Below, piece after piece: positions 12,018 to 23,614 of a stretch of 64,000 bases of DNA. The notes under the pieces were generated by a model. That model saw only the letters and a list, made by a program, of their open reading frames with translations, ran no database searches and was not told the DNA's origin. The stretch lies in NCBI GenBank assembly GCA_003833135.1, contig QZLH01000298.1:11905-75904 (forward strand). The letters are read 5' to 3'. The position numbers and the translations under genes were made by a program. The DNA is from Oehlia diaphana. Lineage: Eukaryota; Glomeromycota; Glomeromycetes; Glomerales; Glomeraceae. Numbering within the stretch: position 1 is the stretch's first letter; each line of letters starts with the position of its first letter.

Positions 12018-13679
12018 TCGACCCGCTCTGCTGTTAATAAAACTTTATCATCATTTTATGAAACACAAAACATTTCAAATGATCTTTTGCCAAATTTTAC
12101 AATTGCTTCGCATCCTATAGATTTACAAAAATTTTCTAACGATGTTACGAAGAAAATCACAATAAAATGTATCAAACTTTCTTCTAATAAAAGTGATTCA
12201 ATAAAATTTGTTTGTGGTAAATCAAATAAAAATAATTCTAGAAAGGAGTTGTTAGAATGGATTAAGGATGAAGAAATTGCAAATTTAATCGAAAATTATG
12301 AATTTAAACTTGGCGTTTACGAAATTTTTTTCAAGAAATTAAACGAAGATAAGAATTCTAAAGAAAATTTTACCAAGGAAAATGTAGATAATATTAAAGA
12401 ACTCGCAGAACTTGGAGTTACTAGTGCTCAATTAATTTTAGGTCTTTTGTATGCAAAATGTATTGAATCAGCTGAAATTGAACAAGATGACAACAAAGCA
12501 CTCGAATGGTTTAAAAAATGTTCAGACCAAGGACTTGTTGAAGGAAATCTTTGTCTTGGATATATTTATTCTAAAGAAAAAAGTTCAACATATAATCCAA
12601 AAGAAGCACTTGTCTATTATACAAAAGCAGCAGATCAAGGGAATGGTGTTGCAATGAGAAATTCAGCTATAATGTATTTAGTTGGAGAACAAACGCATCA
12701 AAATCTCAAAGATTCTATCAAATTATTTAGAAAAGCATATAATCAATGTGGAGATGGCGTTTCGGGAAACATTCTAGGAATATTATATCAGAATGGAGTT
12801 GGTATTCCCAAAGATGTTTACGAGGCCGCAAAATATTATAAGAAAGCATCTGATTTAGGTGACGTCAATGCAAAACTCAATCTCGGATTATTATATCTTA
12901 GCGGTGAAAGTATAAAGAAGGATGAAGTTGAAGCTGCAAAATTATTTAAAGAAGCTGCTGAGAAAGGATTTGCACGAGCACAAATGTTTTTGGCTCATGC
13001 TTATGAGAACGGACAAGGGATTGAAAAAAGTGATGAAAAGGCTTTTGAATGGTATTCTAAAGTTGCAGAATATAAAGATGCAAATTCTGTTATAACTTAT
13101 GTTGGAGATTCACAATATTGTCTTGCAAAGTTATGTGAAAAAGGCTTTGGTACAAAAGAAAAAGATTTGGAAAAGGCTTTGTATTGGTATACCAGATCAG
13201 CGGAAAGTGGTAATTCAACGGCTCAAGTTACGCTTGGTGACATGTACAGAAATGGTCGTGGAGTTGATGGAATTGACGAACAAAAAGCTTTAATCTGGTA
13301 TATTAAAGCCGCAAAACATGATCATTATCAAGCCCAATTTTCTTTAGGAGAGTTATATGAAAAGGGTTTATTAGGCGTGAAAAAAGACGAAGAGAAATCA
13401 TTGCAATGGTATAAAAAATCTGCCAGGCAAGGTTATATTATGGCGCTATTAAGGCTCGGTATTGATGCTGAACCACCTGAATATATTCATGGGAAAATAG
13501 AAATGATTACTAAATTACCTCCTGTCAAAGAATTGGAAAAAGATGGCAAAGCTCCTGAACCCACGATGATTGAAGGTGGTGATGAATTTTTCGAAAAATT
13601 AGATAATTTGAAAGACGGTGAAAAATTAGAAATAAACGAATCAGACGAAGCAAATGGCCTGTTTAAGTCACTAAATTGA
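12015..13679 (+). CDS. Sel1-repeat protein
   Basis: Single exon, 554 residues. Residues about 130-480 are a row of Sel1-like (TPR-related) repeats of 36-40 residues. Typical signatures are ALEWFKKCSDQGLVEG, AAKYYKKASDLGDVNAKLNL, AFEWYSKVAEYKD, ALIWYIKAAKHDHYQAQFSL and SLQWYKKSARQGYIMALLRL, spaced by LGxxYxxGxGvxkD turns. The first 100 residues are Ser/Asn/Lys-rich with no recognised domain; the last 70 are acidic (ends DEANGLFKSLN). There is no signal peptide or membrane segment. Sel1 proteins are protein-binding solenoids used as adaptors in signalling and ER-associated degradation, and they are strongly amplified in Rhizophagus-type fungi; the partner here is unknown. The ATG is the first possible start because the poly(A) tract precedes it. 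A poly(A) signal lies 55 nt past the stop. Confidence 0.93.
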
Positions 13680-13733
13680 TAAAACTATTTGTATTTCTTT
13701 CTTTTCTTTTTTTGTATTATTAATATTTAACCA

Positions 13734-13739
13734 AATAAA
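13734..13739 (+). promoter_or_regulatory. Poly(A) signal AATAAA for the Sel1 gene
   Basis: Canonical hexamer 55 nt after the Sel1 stop, in T-rich 3' flank, followed by the convergent Myb-like gene. Confidence 0.55.
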
Positions 13740-13912
13740 GATTTTTAAAAATTCAGTACGGGTTATTTATAAATTTTATAAAAACATCGATACATTGAAT
13801 TTGAATTTATTGTGGAATAATTAATAATTCAAATACATAAAAAAGAGAATAATTACAATAGATAAAATAAAACGAAGAAAATGACAAACTTCCTTTCTTA
13901 TACTCTTGCTTC

Positions 13913-14364
13913 CTAATGCTCATGATCAGAGTTGATGTAGGTTTTTAAACCCGGTACAATTTTTCTTCTCCATTGATCATAGCACATTTTCCCATTTTTC
14001 CCGCCATCAACTTCATTACTTACTTCGTCCCAAGGTACTTTAACATGTTTAAGAACTGCTTCAATTAACTGTAACCGTTGCTCCGGTGTCCATTTCTTCG
14101 ATTGTGCTAAAAAATTTTAATTAAACATCAATCAAGCTGAATTAAAATTACGTAAAGCAATTTTAAGCAATTTAATTTACCTTGACTGCTGACACCTTCA
14201 ACTTCGTTATTATTTTCTAAACTTGGAGGCGCATCAGATTCAGGCGGGTTTTCGTCTTTAATTTCTTTTTTGCCACGACTTTTTTTTGGTTGAGGTTTAT
14301 TTAACGAAACATCATCATTTTTGGTTTTACTTCTGGTACGTTTTTTCGAATCAATTTCAGACAT
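13913..14364 (-). CDS. Small Myb/SANT-like DNA-binding protein
   Basis: Two exons (14364-14181 and 14106-13913), a 74-bp GT-AG intron, 125 residues. The first exon gives a basic, low-complexity N-terminus (MSEIDSKKRTRSKTKNDD, then KKSRGKKE), a plausible nuclear-localisation signal. The second encodes one Myb/SANT-like three-helix domain: KKWTPEQRLQLIEAVLKHVK, then VPWDEVSNEVDGGK and CYDQWRRKIVPGL, with the regularly spaced Trp residues of that fold. A single repeat suggests DNA or histone-tail binding, but the target is unknown. Convergent with the Sel1 gene, whose stop is about 230 bp away. The start is the only ATG in the frame before the basic tail. Confidence 0.82.
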
Positions 14365-14778
14365 TTTATTAATTTTAGCTACTAAAACTTTTGAGAGAAA
14401 AAGAAAAGAATTAAATCAAATAATATGAAAAAAAGTTTGTATAGTCGATGATATTAAAATTTTGATAAATGATGATAGTTTTTTTATCGCAGGAAAAACG
14501 TTGATACAAGCCTCTCGATGATTTACTTTTAAAAGTAAAATAAATTCTGGCGCAGTGAACTAAAAATTTTTGTCACATGGTATAATGTTTTTACGATGAC
14601 TCATCAAACTCATAATAAGTTGGATTGATGATAACTCAAGTTCTCACGCCCATTTATACGTAACACTTCTGAGGGTCAATGAATTCTTGTCTTTTTAATA
14701 AAGAAGTATAATTTTTGATAGTTTCAAATGAATAATATTTTGCTAAAATATGGCTTTTTTAATCAAAATTAAGGATTA
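14365..14778. other. Intergenic region (5' flank of the Myb-like gene)
   Basis: No feature recognised besides the probable promoter of the minus-strand Myb-like gene. Confidence 0.5.
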
Positions 14779-15028
14779 CCGTATAGCGCTGCATATAGTA
14801 CCCCCCTGGAATAGTACCCCCCCTTTTTTGACGAGCGATTTATAGCCCAATTTTCATAATTAATAGTGCGATCTTTTCACTGGATTTGATAAGTCTAATA
14901 GCAAGGTATATATTGATCAGTAACGAATATTTGTATCATCCTCCCATCTCCCAATATTTGGGAGGTGTTATACAATCTAGGCCGGGTTTCTTGAATAACA
15001 CCGGGGTGTTTTATGCAGCGCTATACGG
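14779..15028. mobile_element. 250-bp MITE with TA target duplication
   Basis: Terminal inverted repeats CCGTATAGCGCTGCAT at the left end and ATGCAGCGCTATACGG at the right are perfect over 16 bp. TA flanks both ends (14777-14778 and 15029-15030). TA duplication with short inverted ends is typical of Tc1/mariner-derived MITEs. No coding capacity. A partial second copy (15470-15588) lies beyond the assembly gap. Confidence 0.75.
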
Positions 15029-15617
15029 TATGTTATTAATAACAAAATCAAGGGGGANNNNNNNNNNNNNNNNNNNNNNNNNNNNNNNNNNNNNNNNNNN
15101 NNNNNNNNNNNNNNNNNNNNNNNNNNNNNNNNNNNNNNNNNNNNNNNNNNNNNNNNNNNNNNNNNNNNNNNNNNNNNNNNNNNNNNNNNNNNNNNNNNNN
15201 NNNNNNNNNNNNNNNNNNNNNNNNNNNNNNNNNNNNNNNNNNNNNNNNNNNNNNNNNNNNNNNNNNNNNNNNNNNNNNNNNNNNNNNNNNNNNNNNNNNN
15301 NNNNNNNNNNNNNNNNNNNNNNNNNNNNNNNNNNNNNNNNNNNNNNNNNNNNNNNNNNNNNNNNNNNNNNNNNNNNNNNNNNNNNNNNNNNNNNNNNNNN
15401 NNNNNNNNNNNNNNNNNNNNNNNNNNNNNNNNNNNNNNNNNNNNNNNNNNNNNNNNNNNNNNNNNNNNNATATTGATCAGTAACGAATATTTGTATCATC
15501 CTCCCATCTCCCAATATTTGGGAGGTGTTATACAATCTAGGCCGGGTTTCTTGAATAACACCGGGGTGTTTTATGCAGCGCTATACGGTATGTTATTAAT
15601 AACAAAATCAAGGGGGA
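14910..15617. other. Assembly gap (N, 15058-15469) between identical 148-bp flanks
   Basis: 412 undetermined bases. The 148 bp before the gap (14910-15057) and the 148 bp at its end (15470-15617) appear identical. Identical gap edges usually mean that overlapping contig ends were not merged; a tandem duplication of the MITE's right half is the alternative. Open frames drawn through the N run are meaningless. Confidence 0.85.
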
Positions 15618-17059
15618 CATTCCTATTTTTTAAATCTGAAATGTATAATATGGAATTGCTCATGGAATTGCTCGGGAAATCGCGTTAAATTATATATTCC
15701 ATTAGAGTATCAGGAGGAGAATTAAGAATTTAGGTCTGGAATATGGTCCATTCCTAGGTTCAGGTTCTGGTTCGATTCCCATTGTGTACATTACTACAGA
15801 ATATTTGATCGTGAGTTCTTTGGACTTTATGATGATTATAAATGTCGAAATGGTGTAAAAAAAGTTGGATTATTGAGGTAAGGCTCCGAGATAAGTAAGA
15901 GAGTGAAATTACATCAAGGTACTTAATTATTACAGAACGGACGGTTATCAACGTGTATTAGATGAAAATGATTTTACATAACGAGGGATATAACGATGCA
16001 TTCTAATTCATAGACTTTTTAGATATTTCGGAAGTCTGTTAAAACTACTTTAAAGAAATATCTACGGATAGAACAAAGCAAAGAAAATTAATTATTGTTT
16101 ACTTTCAAAGTAATGTTTATAAATTAGCTATTAGCGATTTAGCACGTTATCAAGATGTAAGTATTGGGTTGTGTTGTACTATATATACTATACACTGAAG
16201 CGTTCGTACTTCTTCACTTTAGGTTCTTGTATGGGAAAATGTAATGTAATAAAAACTTCAATGAGACGGTCAACTCACTGATCTGTTTATTTCAACTATG
16301 TAGAGGTAAGTTTGAGAAGTTTGGAAGCCGAAAAGAGATTGAAAAAAATGCTATAGTAACATCCCATCCCTATAAAAATATTTATTTATGGGGTATCAAA
16401 CGAATCATATGATACTAATTTAAGCTCGTTTCAGTTTTTCAATCAGGTTTCATTAAGAGCTTACTTGATAGGACAGTTAGATCATTGTTGATGTTTGCAG
16501 CTTCTTTTTTATAAAATTTCTCGTTCATTGTCCGAATGAAGAGAGTTTTTACCACGTTATTTTCCATTTTAACTACGTTTTTGCAGTGTCACGAACAATG
16601 ACAACGAAGAACCCATTTAAAATCGGTAATAAGACATAAAACATTTGGATGCAAATTAAATTTGGAATGAATTTAATGTAGTTGTATATCACTATTTTTC
16701 TCAACACGCTTAACTGCTAAGACTTTGTGAAAATCAAAAAGGATTTTCACGCGAATTATTAAGTTCGATGAACTTTATATCAACAAGAATCATGAGATCA
16801 AACAAGGTGAGTTATTCATCTTTACGAACATAGTATCAATTCATCGCGTAAGTTATATTATTATTTTTCAAGCAGGTTATTTATTACTGTTACTTCTATT
16901 TTCAATTTCGTGTCTAATTTTGGAATTTGAGAATCAATCATAATTCTTTAACTTGGTTGAGGACAGTATAAGCAACAAGATCAAATGAGAATGATTTTTT
17001 CTATCTCTTTCATTGGACTACACGCTTTGTGAAACTTAATATAGGGATTCCTTAATATA
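15618..17059. other. Gene-free region
   Basis: No gene or RNA supported. A tRNA B-box-like ggttcgattcc at 15769-15779 has no T-stem or A box around it. Confidence 0.5.
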
Positions 17060-17180
17060 CAGTGGGGGTGTACGATATTAATGTACGAACTGGCCGGAGT
17101 TAACGTTAACGCTATCACGTGCAAGTGCATAACTCCTAAACTCGGGCCAGTTTGTACGTTAATATTGTACACCCCTACTG
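17060..17180. mobile_element. Foldback MITE, CAGT ends, TA flanks
   Basis: Left end CAGTGGGGGTGTACGATATT; the right end in reverse complement is CAGTAGGGGTGTACAATATT. Pairing continues through aaYGTACRAACTGGCC, leaving a short centre. TA flanks both sides (17058-17059 and 17181-17182). A weaker inverted match (ccttaa-taca) extends outside the core to about 17040 and 17200. CAGT starts with TA duplication recall pogo/Tc1-mariner MITEs. The 63-codon frame across it is a by-product. Confidence 0.7.
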
Positions 17181-17199
17181 TACGTTAAGGACGCCCCTT

Positions 17200-20100
17200 A
17201 ATATATAAACTTGCAGGATCTTTGATCTTTTGTCTGTTTCTCTTAAACATATCTGCTTCAATTTCACTTCTCTACACAAAGCTTCTTTACCGTTTGCGTA
17301 ACCTTGTTGAAAATGGTGAGACGGAATTAATGGTGTGCTTGCCAACAACAAAGATCATTGCGCAGATTTTATAAGTTAGACCTGAAGAAAGTATGACAAA
17401 TAATTGATTGATACACAAACGTTGCATCTCTAGGATTTCGGATAGTATTTTATCGTGAGTATAAATTAGCTACTTAACATTAATTAAATTTGCTTAGGGA
17501 ACCAATGTTTCGTATTTATGACGAGTTATGAGATATGTTCATATAATTTAGTGATATAATGTAATGTAACGCGCTGTATTTGTATGCTTTTAAATCTGTA
17601 TGAGATTAAATGAATTAAAATCGTTGTACATTATGCTAAATGTCTATGACCTAAATTATGATTAGAAAAGTATTAAATCAAAAAAAGATTATTAGATTAT
17701 TTAGAGGGTATTTAAACGCTGCAATACGATTGTACAAGACATAATTTGTCGTGTGGTCTGCATATTTTACACCCTTTGGCTTGAATCCCAAAATCTCAAA
17801 TAAAAACAACCCATATTAAATATTAAATTCTCAGATATAATAAGTGTTGAAGAAGGAGAAAGCGGTACTGTATGTGAAATAGTCGTAAGATGGCTGTGAC
17901 TTTAAAAATTCTAATAATTAGTTCGTGCGTTGAATTGACGAATCCGTCTGGGAAGTAGTTTTAATAAAAATTCTTACAAGGAATTAAGTTGGTGAATATA
18001 TTTGTACTTCTGCCGCAATTCTAAAGGCAGATTATTGCGTCAAGGCGTAGCTTGAGTCGTCTTGATGTTCATTTCTTTCAAGGAGAAATGTAATAATTTC
18101 ATTTAATTCTTTCATTTGTAATGAGACCCTATCATTATAGGAAAACTCGTCACCACTAAGGGACGGTAAGAAGTTTACAAGATGAGTAACTTTGTTACTG
18201 AAGTAAATATAAGTCACTTGTTTTCGTTCACTCTTTTTCGAAAAGTATATTATCGTCCTAAATATTAATCAATTACTAGAGGTTTTATTTTTTTAATTAA
18301 TTTATGTGCATAATATCACTATAAATAAGCTTTAACACTGAATAATATAAATTTTTTTAAAGATTGGCATTAACAGCTTTCTTGAGAAGAACTTTACATG
18401 AGATTAAGGGTACAATTTTTGATAAATAATGGTTGAATCAAGAGAATTGCGTGGAACCGTTTTAGAACTGTATCTTCCTAACTATGTGAATGGCGTGCAT
18501 GGAGAACATTTATATGAAACGCGGGGTGTACCAATATTACTTCTTTTAAAAAAGAAGGATCTGTGGTGATTAAAATTGATTTATTATTTGAGATATTTAT
18601 ATACATTTTTTTTATTGATTATGAATAGAAATAGCTCATTTTATAAAGTATTATTATTAAGGACATTATAATCAATTAAATATTTGGCACTGATTTAACT
18701 TGAGTCATGGCCTGTATGTATTGAATTTATGGTTATAGAAATTAATCGTGAAATATTCAAATTAGAGTCACCACGACAGTTACTTGTTAGTTGCAATTTT
18801 CGCTTGACGATGTTAGCTATATATTCTTTAAATCAGCCATTTCAGGATAATGGTCATTTTCAAACAAATTAACCGAAAACAGCGTTATTTTTCCGTGAAA
18901 TATCAGGTGCAGCAGAGAATAAAGTAAGACTGAATTAATATTTTATCGCATCACAGACTTTCCTAAATTTTACCATCATCATAGGGTTTTCTGGGACCGA
19001 TCATAAAAAATTGATTCAATTTTATTTATTAAAATATGAAAATGCATATAATTTAATGAAAATCATGGAAAAATATGAAAATAACCAGTATCGCGAATAT
19101 ATCCAATATTACTAATACCACCATTACACGGAAATGGATTTTATCAAAATGACGTTGTCGACTATACTTACACTGTCACTCAATCACGGCAACAAATTGA
19201 TTTCAACAATATCTCGTCTAAAAGAGAAAATGAGACCAGGCTTCAATAGAAATTCAAATTCAATGTATAGAAATATTGGGAATAACATAATGACGATACC
19301 ATTACTGCCATAACTATATTTAGGAATATCTTGATGTTATGATAACAATGAATGTAACGACGATTGTGAAGTAACTACCGAGTTTTTCAGAACTTCAAGA
19401 TGAGAAAAGATGAATTATCATTAAATATCTATTAACGGTGGAATTGCAGTATGTATTTTATTATATCGATTATCGATAATAAGTGAGCCATCTGGTCGTA
19501 AGTAATCGTATAAACGGTATAGTATCATATCCGATTTACAATTAAGAATAAATGAAATAAATATTTCATTTAGATATTACCATAAATAATAAATTTATAT
19601 AATTGCAGAAATATTATTCTAATATTTATGTTATAAATAATAATAATAAAGAATTATACTTCGACAGTTCGTTTCATATATTAATCCTAATATTAAAATC
19701 TACGCCTATGTCCAAAATATCTGACATTTTTACATTTTAAGAACTTCGAGTTCTAATTTTTGTAAACTGCAATTTTAAATATAAATTATGTAAATCCGTA
19801 AACATCATGAAAATTTTCTGTTGAAAAATTGTATGTAATACCAACGCGCCATGTTATAATTATATTAAACTGAGAATAAAGTTAATATTTATAAATTATA
19901 ATTCACTTGTCTTTATGGTAATCTTTAAATTTTTCAATTATCGCCAACAAAGTGTCAATGATGTTACCCGACCCGTTTCGGACTGATCTGATTTCTAAGG
20001 ATAAATACTTGATCATTTTTTTAAAAAATTCCTAAATCTTTGATAAATGAATTTTTTTTTTATCTCTAACTTAGAATAATTATAAATTTTTGGTCTGCAA

Positions 20101-20587
20101 GTACTGCAACTATTTCATAACTTTTTGGCATACTAAGTTCGTGTTAAGAAAAATTTCAAGTTGTCCAGTATTAATATTATTCTAGCTTAAATTCTTCTTT
20201 TTATACTTCCACCAAGGTTTCAAACATATGTACGAATATTTTGATTTTAGACACATCTTTAGTCGCTGCAGCTTACCAGAAAGACATGTTCCTTGAGACG
20301 CTTGTTTAATGTTTAATAATCTCACAAATAAACAATAATTTTTACCTTGTAAATAAAATGATGTTCGCGCTCATAATTTACAAGGGCTATACCCTGCTTG
20401 ACGATCCTGGGTGAGTTTGGTCAAGGCAAAAGAAAGATTGCATCCCAATCTGCTGTTCTGATGGTGCTTTTATAAATTAGTATATCAGTCATGTATAACC
20501 AATTTATTGCGTCTTTCTGGCTAAATATGTTAATACGAGTTAAAATATATATAATCTAATGTTATTAAATCTATTTTATTATTTAGC
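17200..20587. other. Long gene-free stretch
   Basis: I see no supportable gene in 3.4 kb. Short frames (for example a minus-strand 61-codon frame at 18032-18217) have no recognised motif. The base composition resembles old, diverged sequence. Confidence 0.45.
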
Positions 20588-21005
20588 ATACAAAAAATGT
20601 ATTTGTTCATCGAGATTGAATGTTAATTGCAAATTTTGGTTTATCGAAAGAAGAATCTTTAATAACATCAAATTCTCTTTTGAAAGGGATCCATAGTGTC
20701 ATAAGCAGAAAGTATATAAAAGATTAAGGCATCTGATATTTAGCTTTGGAGTATTATTATGGGAAATATCATGCGGAAAAATGCCTGAACTTTCCGATTT
20801 TATGATTATGACAAAACTTGCTAATGGAGTTCGAGAACAGAGAGTTAATCCATCACCTGATGAATATTATGACTTTTATACAGAGTACTGGGATGAAAAC
20901 CCCGAAAAGCGTCCTAAAATTGATGAAATTGTTAGAATTTTAGAAGTTATAATTTCATCAACTTCACCATCACCACCTACAAATCTAGATTTGAAATCTG
21001 AATAA
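20588..21005 (+). pseudogene. Dead TKL-type protein kinase fragment
   Basis: The 3' part of a kinase gene is still readable in pieces. HTKNVFVHRD is followed at once by a stop, with the HRDxxxxN loop truncated. Then come MLIANFGLSKEESLITSNSL (the DFG aspartate changed to Asn), further stops, and after a frame change an intact tail: FGVLLWEISCGKMPE, then ENPEKRPKIDEIVRILEVII. The last piece matches kinase subdomains IX-XI (the EKRPxxxEI arginine motif). Stops, frame changes and loss of catalytic residues exclude activity. No upstream lobe could be recovered. Related in type to the intact kinase at 55244-57760. Confidence 0.75.
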
Positions 21006-21721
21006 GTCATAATAAATCCTGTAATAGATAATTATTATTTTTCGTTTATATACACATTACTTTGACTTAATATCAATGAATTATTTATTTATAAAAGTTT
21101 CTTCATAAACTAATTAATAAATAAATAATTTCAGTTCAACTTAAAGAATACATCTTTTAACATTTTTGTAAAAATAAAATTTATCTATAAAAAAAAGAAA
21201 TAATAATTATATTTTCTTGATACAAAATTTGATTATAATGATATTAAACCAATGATAAAACTAAATTGTTAAGTTTTATCTTATTGATATAATGAGTTCT
21301 GTAAAGCTAAGATCATTTCTATAGGAAGCATATGAAATGTGTTCATAATTCTTTGCGTAGATATGTATGAATATTTTAATTAAAAACTACTATGTGATGA
21401 GCGACGTTCAAAGCAGATTATTAATCGGGAAGATCGTGGAATAACATACAACATTTTCTTTATTATTTCGGTTTTAAAGGGATTATCGTATTACAAATTT
21501 ATTTGAATCTTAGGCTTCTAAATTTCGGGATTTTATCAGCAGGATTTTAACCGTCGAGATTCTTTGACCATTAAGATTGAATATCGGATTTTTTAGAGAT
21601 CCCAATTTTTTAGTATTCTACCCGTAACTCCTGTACAGTATATTCATTATCACAAAAGTTACTTTTTTGATTTTTTCTTTATCTTACCTTATCTTGGCGT
21701 CATTCATTCCATAATCTAATA

Positions 21722-21876
21722 TAGTTACTCTCTATAAATCTCTCTTAGAACCATATATATAAATTCCAAAATAGTGTATTTAAAGAGGATGTGCAGTGCA
21801 TTTATGGAGAGTAAAAATATAAGTTTGGGACGGACTAAAGAATACATTTGTGGAGAGCACAAATTTATGGTGAGTC
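21722..21876 (+). mobile_element. MITE 'gcatttatggagag' family, copy 1
   Basis: Starts with ttactctctataaat and ends near aatttatggtgagtc. Its interior (caaaatagtgtatttaaaga, then gacggactaaag, then acatttgtggagagc) matches the reverse complement of the element at 23035-23235, block for block. This copy is shorter, with an internal deletion. Confidence 0.65.
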
Positions 21877-21920
21877 AAAATTTGATAGGCCTTTTATTAT
21901 CCATTTTCAAAATCATTTAG

Positions 21921-22105
21921 CCCTGTAAAAAAGTCGATCCGTTTTTTACATTCCATTTTTTTTCCGTAAAAGGCTTATATTTCCGGAATTAATAACCTTA
22001 TATCACGGAATTTATCGAATCATTTACATTTTCCGTGAATGGATCCGCGAAAGGCTCATTTTTACCGAGTTTTTTACAGAAATAACGGATAAAATTTTTA
22101 TAGGG
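21921..22105 (+). repeat. Dispersed ~185-bp repeat, copy B (uninterrupted)
   Basis: Runs from ccctgtaaaaaagtcgatcc to ataaaatttttataggg. Contains the conserved attttccgtgaatggatcc core. Provides the empty site for the MITE nested in copy A. Confidence 0.75.
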
Positions 22106-22812
22106 TATTGTAAAAAATAAATACGATATTCAGGGATCAAAAATAATATGTTATTCTCAAAATAATAGTGATGGAATTGAACAATGATTGAAAAAATTTC
22201 AGTTGATATTTTATTTTTAAAACAATTAGAATGCTTTTCAATGGTTATTCTTCAAATTATAATACTTAATATATGATCAATAAGTAGATGATAACTGATA
22301 ATAAAGTTATTGGATATGTATGACGTAAGCAACTGAGACCTTTTTCGTGTATCTTATTTATTATTTTATAATAAAGTGATTAAAATTTTGTATATCACTA
22401 ATTATAAAGTGACCAAAATTTGTGTATCACTATTATAAAGTGATCAATAACATACGTGAAAAATGTCCAGTGCTTACATAAAACATATACAATAAGAATT
22501 ATTGCTATAATTATAGTAGTGATAGATCAATTATCAATTTATCGAAAAAGCTATCAATAGAAATCTTTTTGATAAAGAAATTTTAGATATAGCATAAGAT
22601 GTGATAGTATAATCATATATATTGTAATTTTGCTTTTCCCTCTCTCTTTTTTTTAAAAATGAATTTCTTAATTTACCTTAACGATGTTAATAATCATGTT
22701 TAATTAGTACTAATCTTAAATAACTTGTTAATTTTACCATTTCATTCTCATTTGAAACACTAATTCAAATAAAATTTTTAATTTATTAAAAATATATTTC
22801 ATAAATGAGTTT
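22106..22812. other. Gene-free region 3' of FBX1
   Basis: No gene recognised. A short tandem (cactaattataaagtgaYca, roughly two units) lies near 22398-22445. Confidence 0.5.
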
Positions 22813-23614
22813 TTACCATCTAATCAGGATAGGTAAGTTTTTTTCTGATAAACCATAAGATTTAAAGTATTCAAAATCTATTTGTTCAATCCAATAATAT
22901 TTCTCATGATTGTAACACACGTATGGCATGATCTTAAGCAATTCTTTTGGATAATTATCGATTTCACTAAATTTTTGAAGAAAATTAGTATATATATATA
23001 TATATATTATGTTAATTAATGCAAAATATCATTACAGTCAGCTCTCCATAAATGCATCAACCATAATAAATGTATCAACTATTTATACCCTCCACAAATG
23101 CATCCTTTAGTCCGGTCCAAAGCTTATCTGTTTTATAATTATTTTACCCTCTAAAAGCGCACACCCTCTTTAAATGCACCATTTTGAAAATTATGCACAT
23201 GATCATATGAGGAGTGCATTTATAGAGAGTATTGATATTTAAATTTTTTAATTAAAAGTAAATAGAAACATACGTCACGGTTTTCTTTAAAAAGCATTCT
23301 TTACAGCATCTAACTTCAAATTCCCAATAAATTTTACATCTCATAACTTGCTTACAAATTTGACAACCTCGTTCCATCATTAATAATTCAACATATTTTG
23401 TTGTTTTCATTCCTTTTGGTTGAGGAATATTTTCTTTTGGTATATATCGTGAATATGATTCTTTCCATATTTGTTGGGTAGTAGAAGAAGTTGGAACACA
23501 TAAAAATCCATAAAATTTTCGACATACTTGAGAAAGAATGAATAAATCAGATGGTGGTAAAAAAGTGCATATTTCAATGAATAGTTCAGGTGGAAGTTCT
23601 GTAATTGGTGGCAT
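22813..23614 (-). CDS. F-box/Cys-rich protein FBX1
   Basis: Two exons (23614-23274 and 22966-22813), 164 residues. The F-box is at residues 6-50 (ELPPELFIEICTFLPPSDLF, then LSQVCRKFYGF); it normally docks Skp1 in SCF ubiquitin ligases. A Cys cluster follows: C84, C87, C93, C103, C104, C107 (CQICK, then KIYWEFEVRCCKECF), which looks metal-binding. The second exon (PKELLKIMPYVCYNHEKYYW, then IEQIDFEYFKSYGLSEKNL) aligns with the second exons of FBX2 and FBX3, supporting the model. The 307-bp intron is long for this locus because a 201-bp MITE lies inside it. The protein stops earlier than its paralogues (ends LIRW), so its C-terminus is truncated relative to FBX3. Head-to-head with TM1, 394 bp between start codons. 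Confidence 0.82.
23035..23235 (-). mobile_element. MITE 'gcatttatggagag' family, copy 2, inside FBX1 intron
   Basis: 201 bp between TA dinucleotides (23033-23034 and 23236-23237). The left end is CAGTCAGCTCTCCATAAATG; the right end in reverse complement is TCAATACTCTCTATAAATGC. Several internal atgcatttRtRgag units occur on both strands. Removing it leaves an intron of about 104 bp, the normal size here. Same family as 21722-21876, opposite orientation. Confidence 0.75.

Noticed and set aside
12451..13293. Extra frames inside the Sel1 gene
   Set aside because: Out-of-frame shadows of a clearly coding sequence.
14886..15535. Long frames on both strands through the N run
   Set aside because: Created by undetermined bases; the flanks are MITE sequence.
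15755..15800. tRNA-like B box ggttcgattcc
   Set aside because: The 5-bp T-stem does not form around the loop, there is no A box or acceptor stem at the right distance, and no anticodon arm.
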